From Stenotrophomonas_A sp035629025 (GTDB lineage Bacteria > Pseudomonadota > Gammaproteobacteria > Xanthomonadales > Xanthomonadaceae), in NCBI GenBank assembly GCA_035629025.1, contig DASPIU010000076.1:135316-199315 (forward strand): 64,000 nucleotides of DNA, in the 5' to 3' direction. Below, piece by piece: positions 34,074-41,756 of the stretch. A model generated the notes under the pieces. That model worked only from the letters and a program-made list of their open reading frames with translations, was not told the DNA's origin and searched no databases. A program made the position numbers and the translations under genes. How positions within the stretch are numbered: position 1 is the stretch's first letter; every line of letters begins with the position of its first letter.

Positions 34074-34159
34074 GGCGATGCTCCAGAACAGGATGGAATG
34101 CGGGAAGGGCGCAGCGCCGCGGCGGCGACGCGGGGGAGGAGCGCCGCCGCCGCTTGCGC

Positions 34160-34639
34160 TCAGCTCAGCTGTGCCTTGTCCAGGCCAAAGGCCTTGTCGA
34201 ACAGGCCCGGCTCGGTGCGGAAGGCGACGTTGATGCGGTTCCAGGCGTTGATCGCCATCACCGCGTAGCTCAGCTCGACGATCTCCTGTTCGGACAGCTG
34301 CGTGCGCACGCGCTCGTAGACATCGTCCGGCACGCCTTGCGGCGGCAGCTGGGTGAGCACTTCGGTCCAGGCCAGCGCGGCGCGCTCGCGCGTACTGAAC
34401 AAGGTCGATTCGCGCCACACCGCCACGTGGTGCAGGCGCAGCGGACGCTCGCCGTGGAGCGTGGCTTCCTTGACATGCATGTCCAGGCAGAAGCCGCAGC
34501 CATTGATCTGCGAGGCGCGGATGTTGACCAGATCGTGGAGGGTCTGCTCGATGCTGGTGCCGGAGGTGGCCTGGCTGAAGGCCACCATCTTCTTGAACAG
34601 GTCGGGGGCTTGCTTCTGGTAGTCGAGGCGGGTGCTCAT
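34160..34639 (-). CDS. carboxymuconolactone decarboxylase/AhpD-like protein
   Basis: AhpD-fold protein of 159 residues with the peroxidase-type motif CGFC and a following His (Cys48, Cys51, His55) within SQINGCGFCLDMH. This is the redox relay of alkylhydroperoxidase-like CMD proteins, so it probably reduces peroxides or serves as a thiol antioxidant. CMD genes are one of the three gene classes that flank ECF41 sigma genes in many bacteria, making it a likely target of the sigma factor. I did not find an ECF41 site just upstream of it. It is divergent from the region-4 protein gene at 34818. Confidence 0.9.
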   Translation of the reverse strand: MSTRLDYQKQAPDLFKKMVAFSQATSGTSIEQTLHDLVNIRASQINGCGFCLDMHVKEATLHGERPLRLHHVAVWRESTLFSTRERAALAWTEVLTQLPPQGVPDDVYERVRTQLSEQEIVELSYAVMAINAWNRINVAFRTEPGLFDKAFGLDKAQLS

Positions 34640-34782
34640 GGTCGGTTCCTTTGCGGATGAAACTCAGGGGAAGGGGAGAGCCTTGGCTCGACGCGCAGGC
34701 TAGATACCGACCCTCGCCGCCGCTAGGGCATGGCGCGGACGCACGGTGTTGCGTGGCAGGCACCAATCAATCGCCGGTGCGC

Positions 34783-34809
34783 TGTCACAGCGCGATGCGC
34801 TGCCCCGTC
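34783..34809 (+). promoter_or_regulatory. ECF41-type promoter of the region-4 protein / LysR operon
   Basis: TGTCACA (34783-34789) and CGTC (34806-34809) are spaced by exactly 16 bp, identical in both elements and spacing to the site before the sigma gene. The ATG of the next gene is 8 bp beyond CGTC, again implying a leaderless or almost leaderless transcript. Confidence 0.78.
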
Positions 34810-34817
34810 TGCATGGC

Positions 34818-35078
34818 ATGGATACCGATTCCGCTGCCGCGTCCGGCCACGGGCCGCCCCTGCCTGCCGAGCGTGTATGGAGCCGGTTCCTGGCCGCACT
34901 CGACGAGCTGCCCGCCGACGCACGCGCCGTGCTGCTGTTGCACGACGTGTTTGGCGCCAGCCTGGAAGAAGCCGCCTTGCTGGTCGGATTGCCCGTTGCC
35001 GCGTGCCGGCAGCGATTGGAACGCGCGCGGCGCTGCCTGCTGGCGCACGCGCAACATCTGGAGCCCCGCACCCCATGA
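34818..35078 (+). CDS. orphan sigma-70 region 4 protein
   Basis: An 86-residue protein that contains only the promoter -35-recognition domain of an ECF sigma factor (about residues 25-75: DARAVLLLHDVFGASLEE and AACRQRLERARRCLL). Aligned by eye without gaps to region 4 of the ECF41 protein it is identical at 25 of 51 positions. Region 2 and the C-terminal domain are absent, and I see no remnant of them upstream. It could be a decayed sigma gene, or a regulator that competes at -35 sites or at the polymerase beta flap. An ECF41-type promoter precedes it, and its stop overlaps the LysR start (ATGA). No Shine-Dalgarno is seen. Confidence 0.65.
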   Translation: MDTDSAAASGHGPPLPAERVWSRFLAALDELPADARAVLLLHDVFGASLEEAALLVGLPVAACRQRLERARRCLLAHAQHLEPRTP

Positions 35079-36118
35079 CGCCCATGAACCTCAGCCCGGC
35101 GCACTCCGCCGATGACGCGCACGACGCGCTTACGGCCAGCTTCACGGCCAGCTATGCCGGCGTGCTGGCCTTCATCGCCGTTGCCAATGAAGGCAGCTTC
35201 GCCCGCGCCGCCGACCGCCTCGGTATTGGCCGCTCGGCGGTGAGCCGCAGCGTGCAGAAACTGGAAGGCCAGCTCGGCGTGCGCCTGTTCCTGCGCACCA
35301 CGCGCTCGACTTCGCTGACCCGCGAAGGCGAACTGTTTCATGATGGGTGCAGGCCCGGCGTCGAGCGCATCCTCCACGCCCTGGACGAGATGCGCGAACT
35401 ACGCGATGGCCCGCCGCGCGGCCAGCTGCGAATCAGCGCCACCCAGGGTTTCGGCCGCAAGATCATCGCGCCGCTGCTGGGCCGATTCCGCAGCGCCTTT
35501 CCGGAAGTATCGGTGGAGTTGCAACTGGACGACCGTGCCCCCGACCTGGCCGCCGACCGCATCGATGTCGCCTTCCGCGATGGCGTGCTCGAAGACAGCC
35601 AGGTCATCGCCAAGCAGCTGGTGCCGATGCAGCTGCTGGTCTGTGCCTCGCCCGACTATGCACGCCGCCACGGCCTGCCGCAGACCCTGGACGAGCTGCG
35701 CCACCATGCCTGCATCGGCCAGCGCGCCCCGGGCGGGCGCCTGCAGCGCTGGGACTTCCGCGTCGATGGCAAGCCGAGCAGCCTGCAACCGGCCGCCGCG
35801 CTGGTCTTCAACGATGCCGACCTCGCCATGCAGGCCGTGCTGCGCGGTGAAGGCCTGGCGCAGCTGCCGAACTACCAGGCGCGCGAGGCGCTGCGCGCGG
35901 GCCTGGCCGTCACCTGCCTGGACCGCTACGCGCCGGACGATCGCGGCCACTACCTGTGCTACCTGAGCCGGCGCCAGCTGCCCAAGCGCATCCGCGCCTT
36001 CATCGACTTCATCACCACCGAGGTGCGCGCACTGGACCTGGATGTGGTGACGCACTGGGAGTCGGCACAGCAGGGCGCGGGCAAGCCGGGCGAGCAAGGC
36101 CACGCCGCCTGGGTCTGA
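35075..36118 (+). CDS. LysR-family transcriptional regulator
   Basis: Regulator of 347 residues. An N-terminal winged helix (ANEGSFARAADRLGIGRSAVSR near 38-58) is followed by a type-2 periplasmic-binding-like effector domain. The N-terminal 25 residues before the first helix are longer than usual. It resembles the subgroup that controls adjacent oxidoreductases (AaeR/DmlR-like). It is translationally coupled to the region-4 protein and precedes the NmrA-OsmC-GST-bestrophin-NmrA genes by 120 bp, so it probably regulates them. Confidence 0.88.
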   Translation: MTPMNLSPAHSADDAHDALTASFTASYAGVLAFIAVANEGSFARAADRLGIGRSAVSRSVQKLEGQLGVRLFLRTTRSTSLTREGELFHDGCRPGVERILHALDEMRELRDGPPRGQLRISATQGFGRKIIAPLLGRFRSAFPEVSVELQLDDRAPDLAADRIDVAFRDGVLEDSQVIAKQLVPMQLLVCASPDYARRHGLPQTLDELRHHACIGQRAPGGRLQRWDFRVDGKPSSLQPAAALVFNDADLAMQAVLRGEGLAQLPNYQAREALRAGLAVTCLDRYAPDDRGHYLCYLSRRQLPKRIRAFIDFITTEVRALDLDVVTHWESAQQGAGKPGEQGHAAWV

Positions 36119-36238
36119 AGCCGGCATTGGTGCGGGCAGGGCAACAACGCGCGTCCATGCGCGGGCCTACCGTGCCTGCAAGCCGCTTCCTACGATGCCC
36201 GCAAGCGCCAGCATTCCCCGAACCCCTGGAGATTTCCC

Positions 36239-37009
36239 ATGAAGATCGTCGTCATTGGCGGCACTGGCCGCATCGGCAGCAAGGTGGTCGAGCGCCTGCG
36301 CGCAGCGGCACATGAAGTGGTGGTGGCTGCACCGTCCACCGGCATTGACGTGCTCAGCGGCGCCGGGCTGGCCGAGGCCATGGCCGGCACCCAGGTTGTG
36401 GTGGACCTGGCCAATTCGCCCTCGTTCGAGGATGCCGCGGTGCTGGAATTCTTCCAGACCGCCGGGCGCAACCTGCTTGCCGCCGAGACCGCCGCCGGTG
36501 TCGGCCACCACGTGGCGCTGTCGGTGGTTGGCACGGACAAGCTCGCCGCCAGCGGCTATTTCCGCGGCAAGATCGCGCAGGAGCGGCTGATCCGCGAGTC
36601 GGACATCGCCTACACCATCATCCACTCCACCCAGTTCTTCGAGTTCCTGCCGGGCATCATCCAGTCCGGCAGCGATGGCGACACCGTGCGCCTGCCTGCC
36701 GCCCTGGTGCAGCCGATCGCCGCCGAGGACGTGGCCGAGGCGGTGGCGCGCATCGCCCTGCAACCGCCGGCCAACGGCGTGCTCGACATCGCCGGCCCCG
36801 AGCGTGTGCCGATGCCCGAACTGGCGCGGCGTTTCATGGATCAGACCGGCGATGCACGCGCGGTGGTGGGCGATGCCAGCACGCTCTACTTCGGCGCGCA
36901 GTTGCAGGAAGATACCTTGGTGCCGGCCGGCGCGGCCTGGCTTGGCCGCGTGGACTTCGCGCATTGGCTGCAGGCGTCCGGGCTCGCGCGCTCGGCAGCG
37001 ACCGCTTGA
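36239..37009 (+). CDS. NmrA/atypical SDR NAD(P)-binding protein (copy 1)
   Basis: Rossmann-fold protein of 256 residues. The dinucleotide site is VVIGGTGRIGSKV at the N-terminus. It has no YxxxK catalytic pair, so it belongs to atypical short-chain dehydrogenases of the NmrA/HSCARG type, which may sense NADP(H) or reduce quinones. DIAYTIIHSTQFFEF near residue 121 and DIAGPERVPMPEL near 182 mark the subfamily. A close paralogue lies at 39249 and the two flank OsmC, GST and bestrophin genes. Epimerase-like proteins are typical ECF41 neighbours. Confidence 0.88.
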   Translation: MKIVVIGGTGRIGSKVVERLRAAAHEVVVAAPSTGIDVLSGAGLAEAMAGTQVVVDLANSPSFEDAAVLEFFQTAGRNLLAAETAAGVGHHVALSVVGTDKLAASGYFRGKIAQERLIRESDIAYTIIHSTQFFEFLPGIIQSGSDGDTVRLPAALVQPIAAEDVAEAVARIALQPPANGVLDIAGPERVPMPELARRFMDQTGDARAVVGDASTLYFGAQLQEDTLVPAGAAWLGRVDFAHWLQASGLARSAATA

Positions 37010-37034
37010 GTCCGGGTCTGTTCGCACCACGCCG

Positions 37035-37547
37035 ATGACCAAGCTCAGGCCACCGCCGCCCAGCGTGCTCGACAAATACCGCGGCCAGGACGTGCGGCCG
37101 CTGTATACCGGACGCGTACGCGTGACCGGCGGCGAAACCGGACACGGCCGCGCCTCGGGCATCGCATGCTCCGACGACGGCGCACTCGCGGTGTCGCTGC
37201 GCATGCCGCCCGAGCTGGGTGGGCCGGGTGGCGGCACCAATCCCGAGCAGTTGATTGCCGCCGGCTACGCTGCCTGCTTCCACGGCGCGATGGTGCTGCT
37301 GGCCACGCGCGCCGGGCTGACGCTGGTCGATGCCAGCGTCGAGGTGGCGGTGACCTTCGCGCGCGATCCGGTCGATGGCTTCTACCTGCTCTCGGCCGAA
37401 GTACATGCCGATCTGCCTGGCGTCGAACCCATCGTCGCCGCCGAACTGGTGCGCAACATCGAACGGATCTGCCCCTACGCCAAGATGTTTCGCGACGGCA
37501 TCAGCCACGTGGTCTCCACCTCCACATCCACCGACACTCAGCCATGA
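37035..37547 (+). CDS. OsmC/Ohr-family peroxiredoxin
   Basis: Thiol peroxidase of 170 residues, probably acting on organic hydroperoxides. The two redox cysteines are in GYAACFHGAM and ICPYAKMF, the family pair (with intersubunit active site). PLYTGRVRVTGG near residue 22 and GGTNPEQLIAAGYAACF are hallmark Ohr segments. The first 20 residues are Pro-rich. The gene ends 4 bp inside the GST start and sits 25 bp after NmrA copy 1, forming an oxidative-stress unit. Confidence 0.9.
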   Translation: MTKLRPPPPSVLDKYRGQDVRPLYTGRVRVTGGETGHGRASGIACSDDGALAVSLRMPPELGGPGGGTNPEQLIAAGYAACFHGAMVLLATRAGLTLVDASVEVAVTFARDPVDGFYLLSAEVHADLPGVEPIVAAELVRNIERICPYAKMFRDGISHVVSTSTSTDTQP

Positions 37548-38173
37548 AGCTCTATTACTTCCCCGGTGCCTGCTCGCTGGCCGACCACATCGTGCTGCGC
37601 TGGACCGGCCTGCAACATCAGGCCGTGCGCGTCAGCGCCGAGGCGATCAAGTCGCCCGAATACCTGCGCATGAACCCGAACGGCAACGTGCCGCTGCTGG
37701 TGCATGAGGATTTCGTGCTCAGCGAGAACGCAGCGATCCTCGCCTACCTGGCCGAACTGCGCCTACAGGCAGGCTTGCTCGGCGACGGCAGCCTGCGCGG
37801 ACGCGCCGAGGTGCTGCGCTGGCTGGCCTATCTCAACTCCGACGTGCATGGCGCGTTCAAGCCGCTGTTCTCGCCGGGCCGCTACCTGCCGGACGAATCC
37901 CTGGCCGAGGCGCTGGGCGCGCAGGCGCGCGTGCAGGTGGCGACGCATCTGCAGCGCCTTGACCAGCAGCTGGCGGGCCGGCAGTGGCTGACGGGTACGC
38001 GCTCGATCGCCGATCCCTACCTGTTCGTGATGCTGCGCTGGGCGCTGCGCAAGGACATCGCGCTGGAGCCGTTCCCGCACCTGCTGCGCTTCCTGGCCCG
38101 GCTGCACGAGGACGGCGACGTGCGCGCCGCCATTGCCGAAGAAGAAGACCGCCCGGAACTGGCCGCCGCCTGA
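37544..38173 (+). CDS. glutathione S-transferase
   Basis: Cytosolic GST of 209 residues: thioredoxin-like N-domain (MKLYYFPGACSLADHIVLRW, with SPEYLRMNPNGNVPLL for the cis-Pro loop and LSENAAILAYL for glutathione binding) and an all-helical C-domain. ACSLADH is the typical beta-class active-site segment. It conjugates glutathione to electrophiles, which ties to GshA elsewhere in the window. The start overlaps the OsmC stop (ATGA). Confidence 0.92.
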   Translation: MKLYYFPGACSLADHIVLRWTGLQHQAVRVSAEAIKSPEYLRMNPNGNVPLLVHEDFVLSENAAILAYLAELRLQAGLLGDGSLRGRAEVLRWLAYLNSDVHGAFKPLFSPGRYLPDESLAEALGAQARVQVATHLQRLDQQLAGRQWLTGTRSIADPYLFVMLRWALRKDIALEPFPHLLRFLARLHEDGDVRAAIAEEEDRPELAAA

Positions 38174-38227
38174 GGCGCCAGCGCACCACACCCGCCCTCG
38201 TCATCCAGACCCCGCAGGAGACCCGCC

Positions 38228-39235
38228 ATGCATGCCGGCCGCTCATACAAGTTCACCGAATTCGTGTTCTGGACGCGGCGCTCGCTGTACGTGCTGATCG
38301 CCCTCAATCTGCTGGTGGTGGCGCTGTACCAGCTCGCCGGCTGGAAGTGGCTGGCGCTGCCGTGGAGCGTGATCTTCATGCTCGGCACCACCGTGGCGCT
38401 CACCGCCGGCTTCAAGAACACCCAGACCTACAACCGCCTGTGGGAAGCGCAGCAGGTATGGGCCTCGATCACCGGCATGAGCCGGCTGTGGGGCGTGATG
38501 AGCCGTGACTACGTGGGCAACGACAGCGATGCACGGCGCCTGGTCTACCGCCACCTGGCCTGGCTGACCACGCTGCGCTACCAGATGCGCGACAGCAAGG
38601 CCTGGGAAACCCAGCAACGCGCGCCGAATGTCGAGTACCGCAAGCACTACGGCGTGCCCGAGCGGGAGCGCGCGCTGGAACTGGAGCTGATCAAGTACGT
38701 CTCGCCCGAGGAGAAATCCCTGATCCTGATGGCGCCTGGCAAGGCCACCGAAGTGCTGGGTCTGCAGAGCGCCGCGCTGAAGGCGCTGCTCGATGCCGGG
38801 CGCCTGCCGGCCAGCAGCTTCGCCGAACTGCAACGCGTCCTGCGCGAGTTCCAGGACCAGCAAGCGCGCAGCGAACGGCTGAAGAATTACCCGTATCCGC
38901 GTCAGTACGCGATCATCAACGTGATCTTCGTGCGCATCCTGTGCCTGCTGCTGCCGATGGGCATGATCGATCTGCTCGCGCCAGTGAACGCCGTGGTGGG
39001 TGGCACGCTGGCCGGGCAGATGGCGTGGCTGGCGATTCCGCTGAGCGTGCTGGTGTCGTGGATGTATGCCGCGCTCGACCAGGTTGGCGAGAGCAGCGCC
39101 AACCCGTTCGAGGGGGGCGCCAACGATATTCCGATCTCGCAGATCTGCACCGATATCGAGACCGACCTGCGCCAGTTGCTGGGCGAGCGCGACGTGCCGC
39201 AAGCCGTCGCAGCGGCCAGTCCGATCGTGTTGTGA
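38228..39235 (+). CDS. bestrophin-family anion channel (YneE/RFP-TM)
   Basis: Membrane protein of 335 residues in the bacterial bestrophin family. N-terminal FTEFVFWTRRSLYVLIALNL leads into TM1; LTAGFKNTQTYNRLWEAQQV near residue 60 is the conserved cytosolic turn; TM helices follow near 240-290; the C-terminal GESSANPFEGGANDIPI segment near 283 is diagnostic. Bacterial homologues form pentameric ion channels. In this module it may adjust ion balance under stress; that link is only by position, between GST and NmrA copy 2 (13 bp gap). Confidence 0.9.
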   Translation: MHAGRSYKFTEFVFWTRRSLYVLIALNLLVVALYQLAGWKWLALPWSVIFMLGTTVALTAGFKNTQTYNRLWEAQQVWASITGMSRLWGVMSRDYVGNDSDARRLVYRHLAWLTTLRYQMRDSKAWETQQRAPNVEYRKHYGVPERERALELELIKYVSPEEKSLILMAPGKATEVLGLQSAALKALLDAGRLPASSFAELQRVLREFQDQQARSERLKNYPYPRQYAIINVIFVRILCLLLPMGMIDLLAPVNAVVGGTLAGQMAWLAIPLSVLVSWMYAALDQVGESSANPFEGGANDIPISQICTDIETDLRQLLGERDVPQAVAAASPIVL

Positions 39236-39248
39236 CGAGGGCGCACAG

Positions 39249-40067
39249 ATGAAGATCGTGGTGATGGGCGGCAGCGGCCTGGTCGGCGGCAAGCTGGTGG
39301 ACCGGCTCGCGTTGCAGGGCCATGAAGTGGTCGCGGCCTCGCGCCGCACCGGCGTGGACGCGGTCACTGGTGCGGGGCTGGACGCCGCGCTGCGTGGCGC
39401 CGATGTACTGGTGGATGCGAGCAACGCGCCGGAGTTCGAGGACCCGGAAGTCAGCCGTTTCTTCCGCCAGGCCAGCGAGCGCCTGCTGGCCGCTGCCGGG
39501 CGCGCCGGCATCGCGCATTACCTGGCGGTGTCGGTGGTGGGCAGCGAACGCCTGCAAAGCAGCGCGTACTTCCGCGCCAAGGCGGTGCAGGAGCAGCTGT
39601 TGCAGCAGTCGACGGTGCCGCACACGCTGCTGCGGGCCACACAGTTCTTCGAGTTCATGGCCAACATCATTCCGCCGGGCAGCGGCCACGGCGCGGTGCG
39701 GCTGTCGCCGGCGCTGGTGCAGCCGGTGGCGGCCAATGACGTGGCCGACCTGCTGCTGGAACTGGTCACGCAGGCGCCGGCGCAAGGTGTGGTCGAGATT
39801 GCAGGGCCGGAGCGTTTCCGTCTGTGCGAACTGGTCGAGTGGGTGATGTACAGCTACCAGGATGACCGCGCGGTGATCAGCGACCCGGCAGCGCGCTACT
39901 ACGGTGCCGTCCTCGACGACCACAGCCTGACCCCGGCCGGCCCGGCCCGCAGCGGTCACACCGTGTTTGCGCAATGGCTGGACGGCTACCTCTCCGGCGC
40001 GGTGCGGGTGCCGCCGGTACACCTGCCCGACCCGCTGGCGAAGGCGGAAAGAGCGGCAGCGAACTGA
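39249..40067 (+). CDS. NmrA/atypical SDR NAD(P)-binding protein (copy 2)
   Basis: Paralogue of the protein at 36239, 272 residues, with VVMGGSGLVGGKLVDRL, VDASNAPEFEDPEVSRFF, and LLRATQFFEFMANI; corresponding segments of copy 1 align throughout without large gaps. A C-terminal extension of about 15 residues is added. The catalytic YxxxK pair is again missing. The pair encloses OsmC, GST and bestrophin genes, suggesting gene duplication within the module. Role: NAD(P)-dependent reductase or redox sensor; not certain. Confidence 0.88.
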   Translation: MKIVVMGGSGLVGGKLVDRLALQGHEVVAASRRTGVDAVTGAGLDAALRGADVLVDASNAPEFEDPEVSRFFRQASERLLAAAGRAGIAHYLAVSVVGSERLQSSAYFRAKAVQEQLLQQSTVPHTLLRATQFFEFMANIIPPGSGHGAVRLSPALVQPVAANDVADLLLELVTQAPAQGVVEIAGPERFRLCELVEWVMYSYQDDRAVISDPAARYYGAVLDDHSLTPAGPARSGHTVFAQWLDGYLSGAVRVPPVHLPDPLAKAERAAAN

Positions 40068-40082
40068 CGGCGCGGGTCGGCC

Positions 40083-41756
40083 TCAGCTGCCGGCGCGCTG
40101 CATCTGCAGTTCGATCGCCGCGCGCAGTTCCTCGATGCCGTAGGGCTTGCGCAGGATCGGGATGTCCAGGGTTTCGGCCTCGCCGCGTTTGGCTTCGGCA
40201 AAGCCGCTGGTCAGCAGGATCGGCAGGTCGGGCCGACGGCCGCGGATTTCCTTGGCCAGCGCCACGCCATTGGTGCCGCCGGGCATCATGATGTCGGAAA
40301 ACACCAGGTCGATGCGCCGGCCATTGGCCAATGCCCCCAGCGCCGCGCGTGCCGAGGTGGCATGGATCACCGCATAGCCCAGGCCGCGCAGCATCTGCTC
40401 GACCAGGGCGGCCACTTCGGCATCGTCTTCGACCAGCAACACGCACTGCTCCGGGGTGTTTCCCGCGCCGGGCACGGGTGCCGCCGTGGCGCGGTGGGGT
40501 GTGGGCAGCAACTGCGAGCGCGGCAGCAGCAGCGTGATCGTCGTGCCCTGGCCGAGCACCGAATCGACGCTGACCGAGCCGCCTGATTGGCTGGCAAAGC
40601 CGTACACCTGCGCCAGGCCCAGGCCCGAGCCCTTGCCGACGTCCTTGGTGGTGAAGAACGGCTCGAACACCCGCGCCTTGACCTCCTCGCTCATGCCCGA
40701 GCCCGTGTCGCGCACCGCCAGGCGCACGAATCCGGCCGATGCGGAGGTGTCGCCGTTCTCGATGACGTTCTCGCCGGTGATGGTGATCTCGCCGCCGCCG
40801 TCCATTGCGTCGCGTGCGTTGACCGCCAGGTTGAGGATGACCAGCTCCAGTTCGCCCGGGTCCACTTCCACCGGCCACAAGTCGGGCGCGAAGTTCACGC
40901 TGACCTTGATGTCGCCGCGCAGGCTGCGGTCCAGCAGCGACTTCATGTCGCCGACCAGCCTGGACAGGTCCACCGTCTCCGGGCGCAAGGCATGGCTGCG
41001 CGAGAACGCCAGCAGCTGCCGGGTCAGGCCGGCCCCGCGCTGTGCAGCCTGCTGCATGCTGCGCATCAGCTTTTCGCGGCGCTCGGCGCTGATTGGCCAT
41101 TCGAGCATGTCCAGGCCGGCGGTGAGCACCATCAGCAGGTTGTTGAAGTCGTGCGCGACGCCGCCGGTCAGCTGGCCCAGCGCTTCGAGCTTCTGCGCAT
41201 GGCGCAGGCTGTCCTCGACGCGGGCGCGCTCGCTCATTTCCGCGCGCAGCTGGGCGTTGACCTCCTGCAGTTCGGCGGTGCGCCGCGCCACCAGGGTTTC
41301 CAGTTCGGCGGCGGCCGCTTCGCGCGCCTGCAGCAGGGCGCGAATCTCGAACTGCCGGCGCCGCGCACGCAGCGCAGCGCGCATCACGCTTATCAAGGTG
41401 ATCGGCTGCACCGGGCGCTCGATCAGCGACACATTGCCCAGGCGCTGAATCTGCTGGTGGCGCCAGGTTTCCACGCGCGGATGGTCGTGGCGGCTGGTGA
41501 GCATGACAAAGGGCAGGTCCGACCACGGCGGCTGCCGCGCAATCCAGCCTTCCAGCCGTGCCAGATCCTGGCCGAACAGGCCTTCCTCGGCCACGAACGC
41601 GACACCACTGGGGCTTTCCAGCGCGGTCAGCAGGGCATCGTAGTCCTTGCAGACGTGCGTGCCGATGCCGACGCGGTTCAGCAGGGCCGATACCGTACCC
41701 GCATCGCGGCCGATGGGCGCAAAGACCAGGACCTGCTCTTCTGACGCGTCAATCAT
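40083..41756 (-). CDS. soluble hybrid histidine kinase with C-terminal receiver
   Basis: Cytoplasmic kinase of 557 residues. Domains: an N-terminal receiver-like domain (1-125) lacking the normal acidic pocket, so a pseudo-receiver; a coiled coil (135-190); HisKA with GGVAHDFNNLLMVL (His202); ATPase with NLAVNARDAMDGGG, DTGSGMS, and GKGSGLGLAQVYGF; and a C-terminal receiver (about 440-550) with LLVEDD and FSDIMMPGG. It has no membrane segment. Its start overlaps the end of the KaiC-like gene by 8 bp, so the two are co-translated and likely work together, KaiC state being read by the kinase. The output regulator is not in the window. Confidence 0.88.
   Translation of the reverse strand: MIDASEEQVLVFAPIGRDAGTVSALLNRVGIGTHVCKDYDALLTALESPSGVAFVAEEGLFGQDLARLEGWIARQPPWSDLPFVMLTSRHDHPRVETWRHQQIQRLGNVSLIERPVQPITLISVMRAALRARRRQFEIRALLQAREAAAAELETLVARRTAELQEVNAQLRAEMSERARVEDSLRHAQKLEALGQLTGGVAHDFNNLLMVLTAGLDMLEWPISAERREKLMRSMQQAAQRGAGLTRQLLAFSRSHALRPETVDLSRLVGDMKSLLDRSLRGDIKVSVNFAPDLWPVEVDPGELELVILNLAVNARDAMDGGGEITITGENVIENGDTSASAGFVRLAVRDTGSGMSEEVKARVFEPFFTTKDVGKGSGLGLAQVYGFASQSGGSVSVDSVLGQGTTITLLLPRSQLLPTPHRATAAPVPGAGNTPEQCVLLVEDDAEVAALVEQMLRGLGYAVIHATSARAALGALANGRRIDLVFSDIMMPGGTNGVALAKEIRGRRPDLPILLTSGFAEAKRGEAETLDIPILRKPYGIEELRAAIELQMQRAGS

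Noticed and set aside
32328..34268. 646-residue plus-strand frame across the sigma-cupin-CMD genes
   Set aside because: Crosses three well-recognised minus-strand genes and has no protein character.
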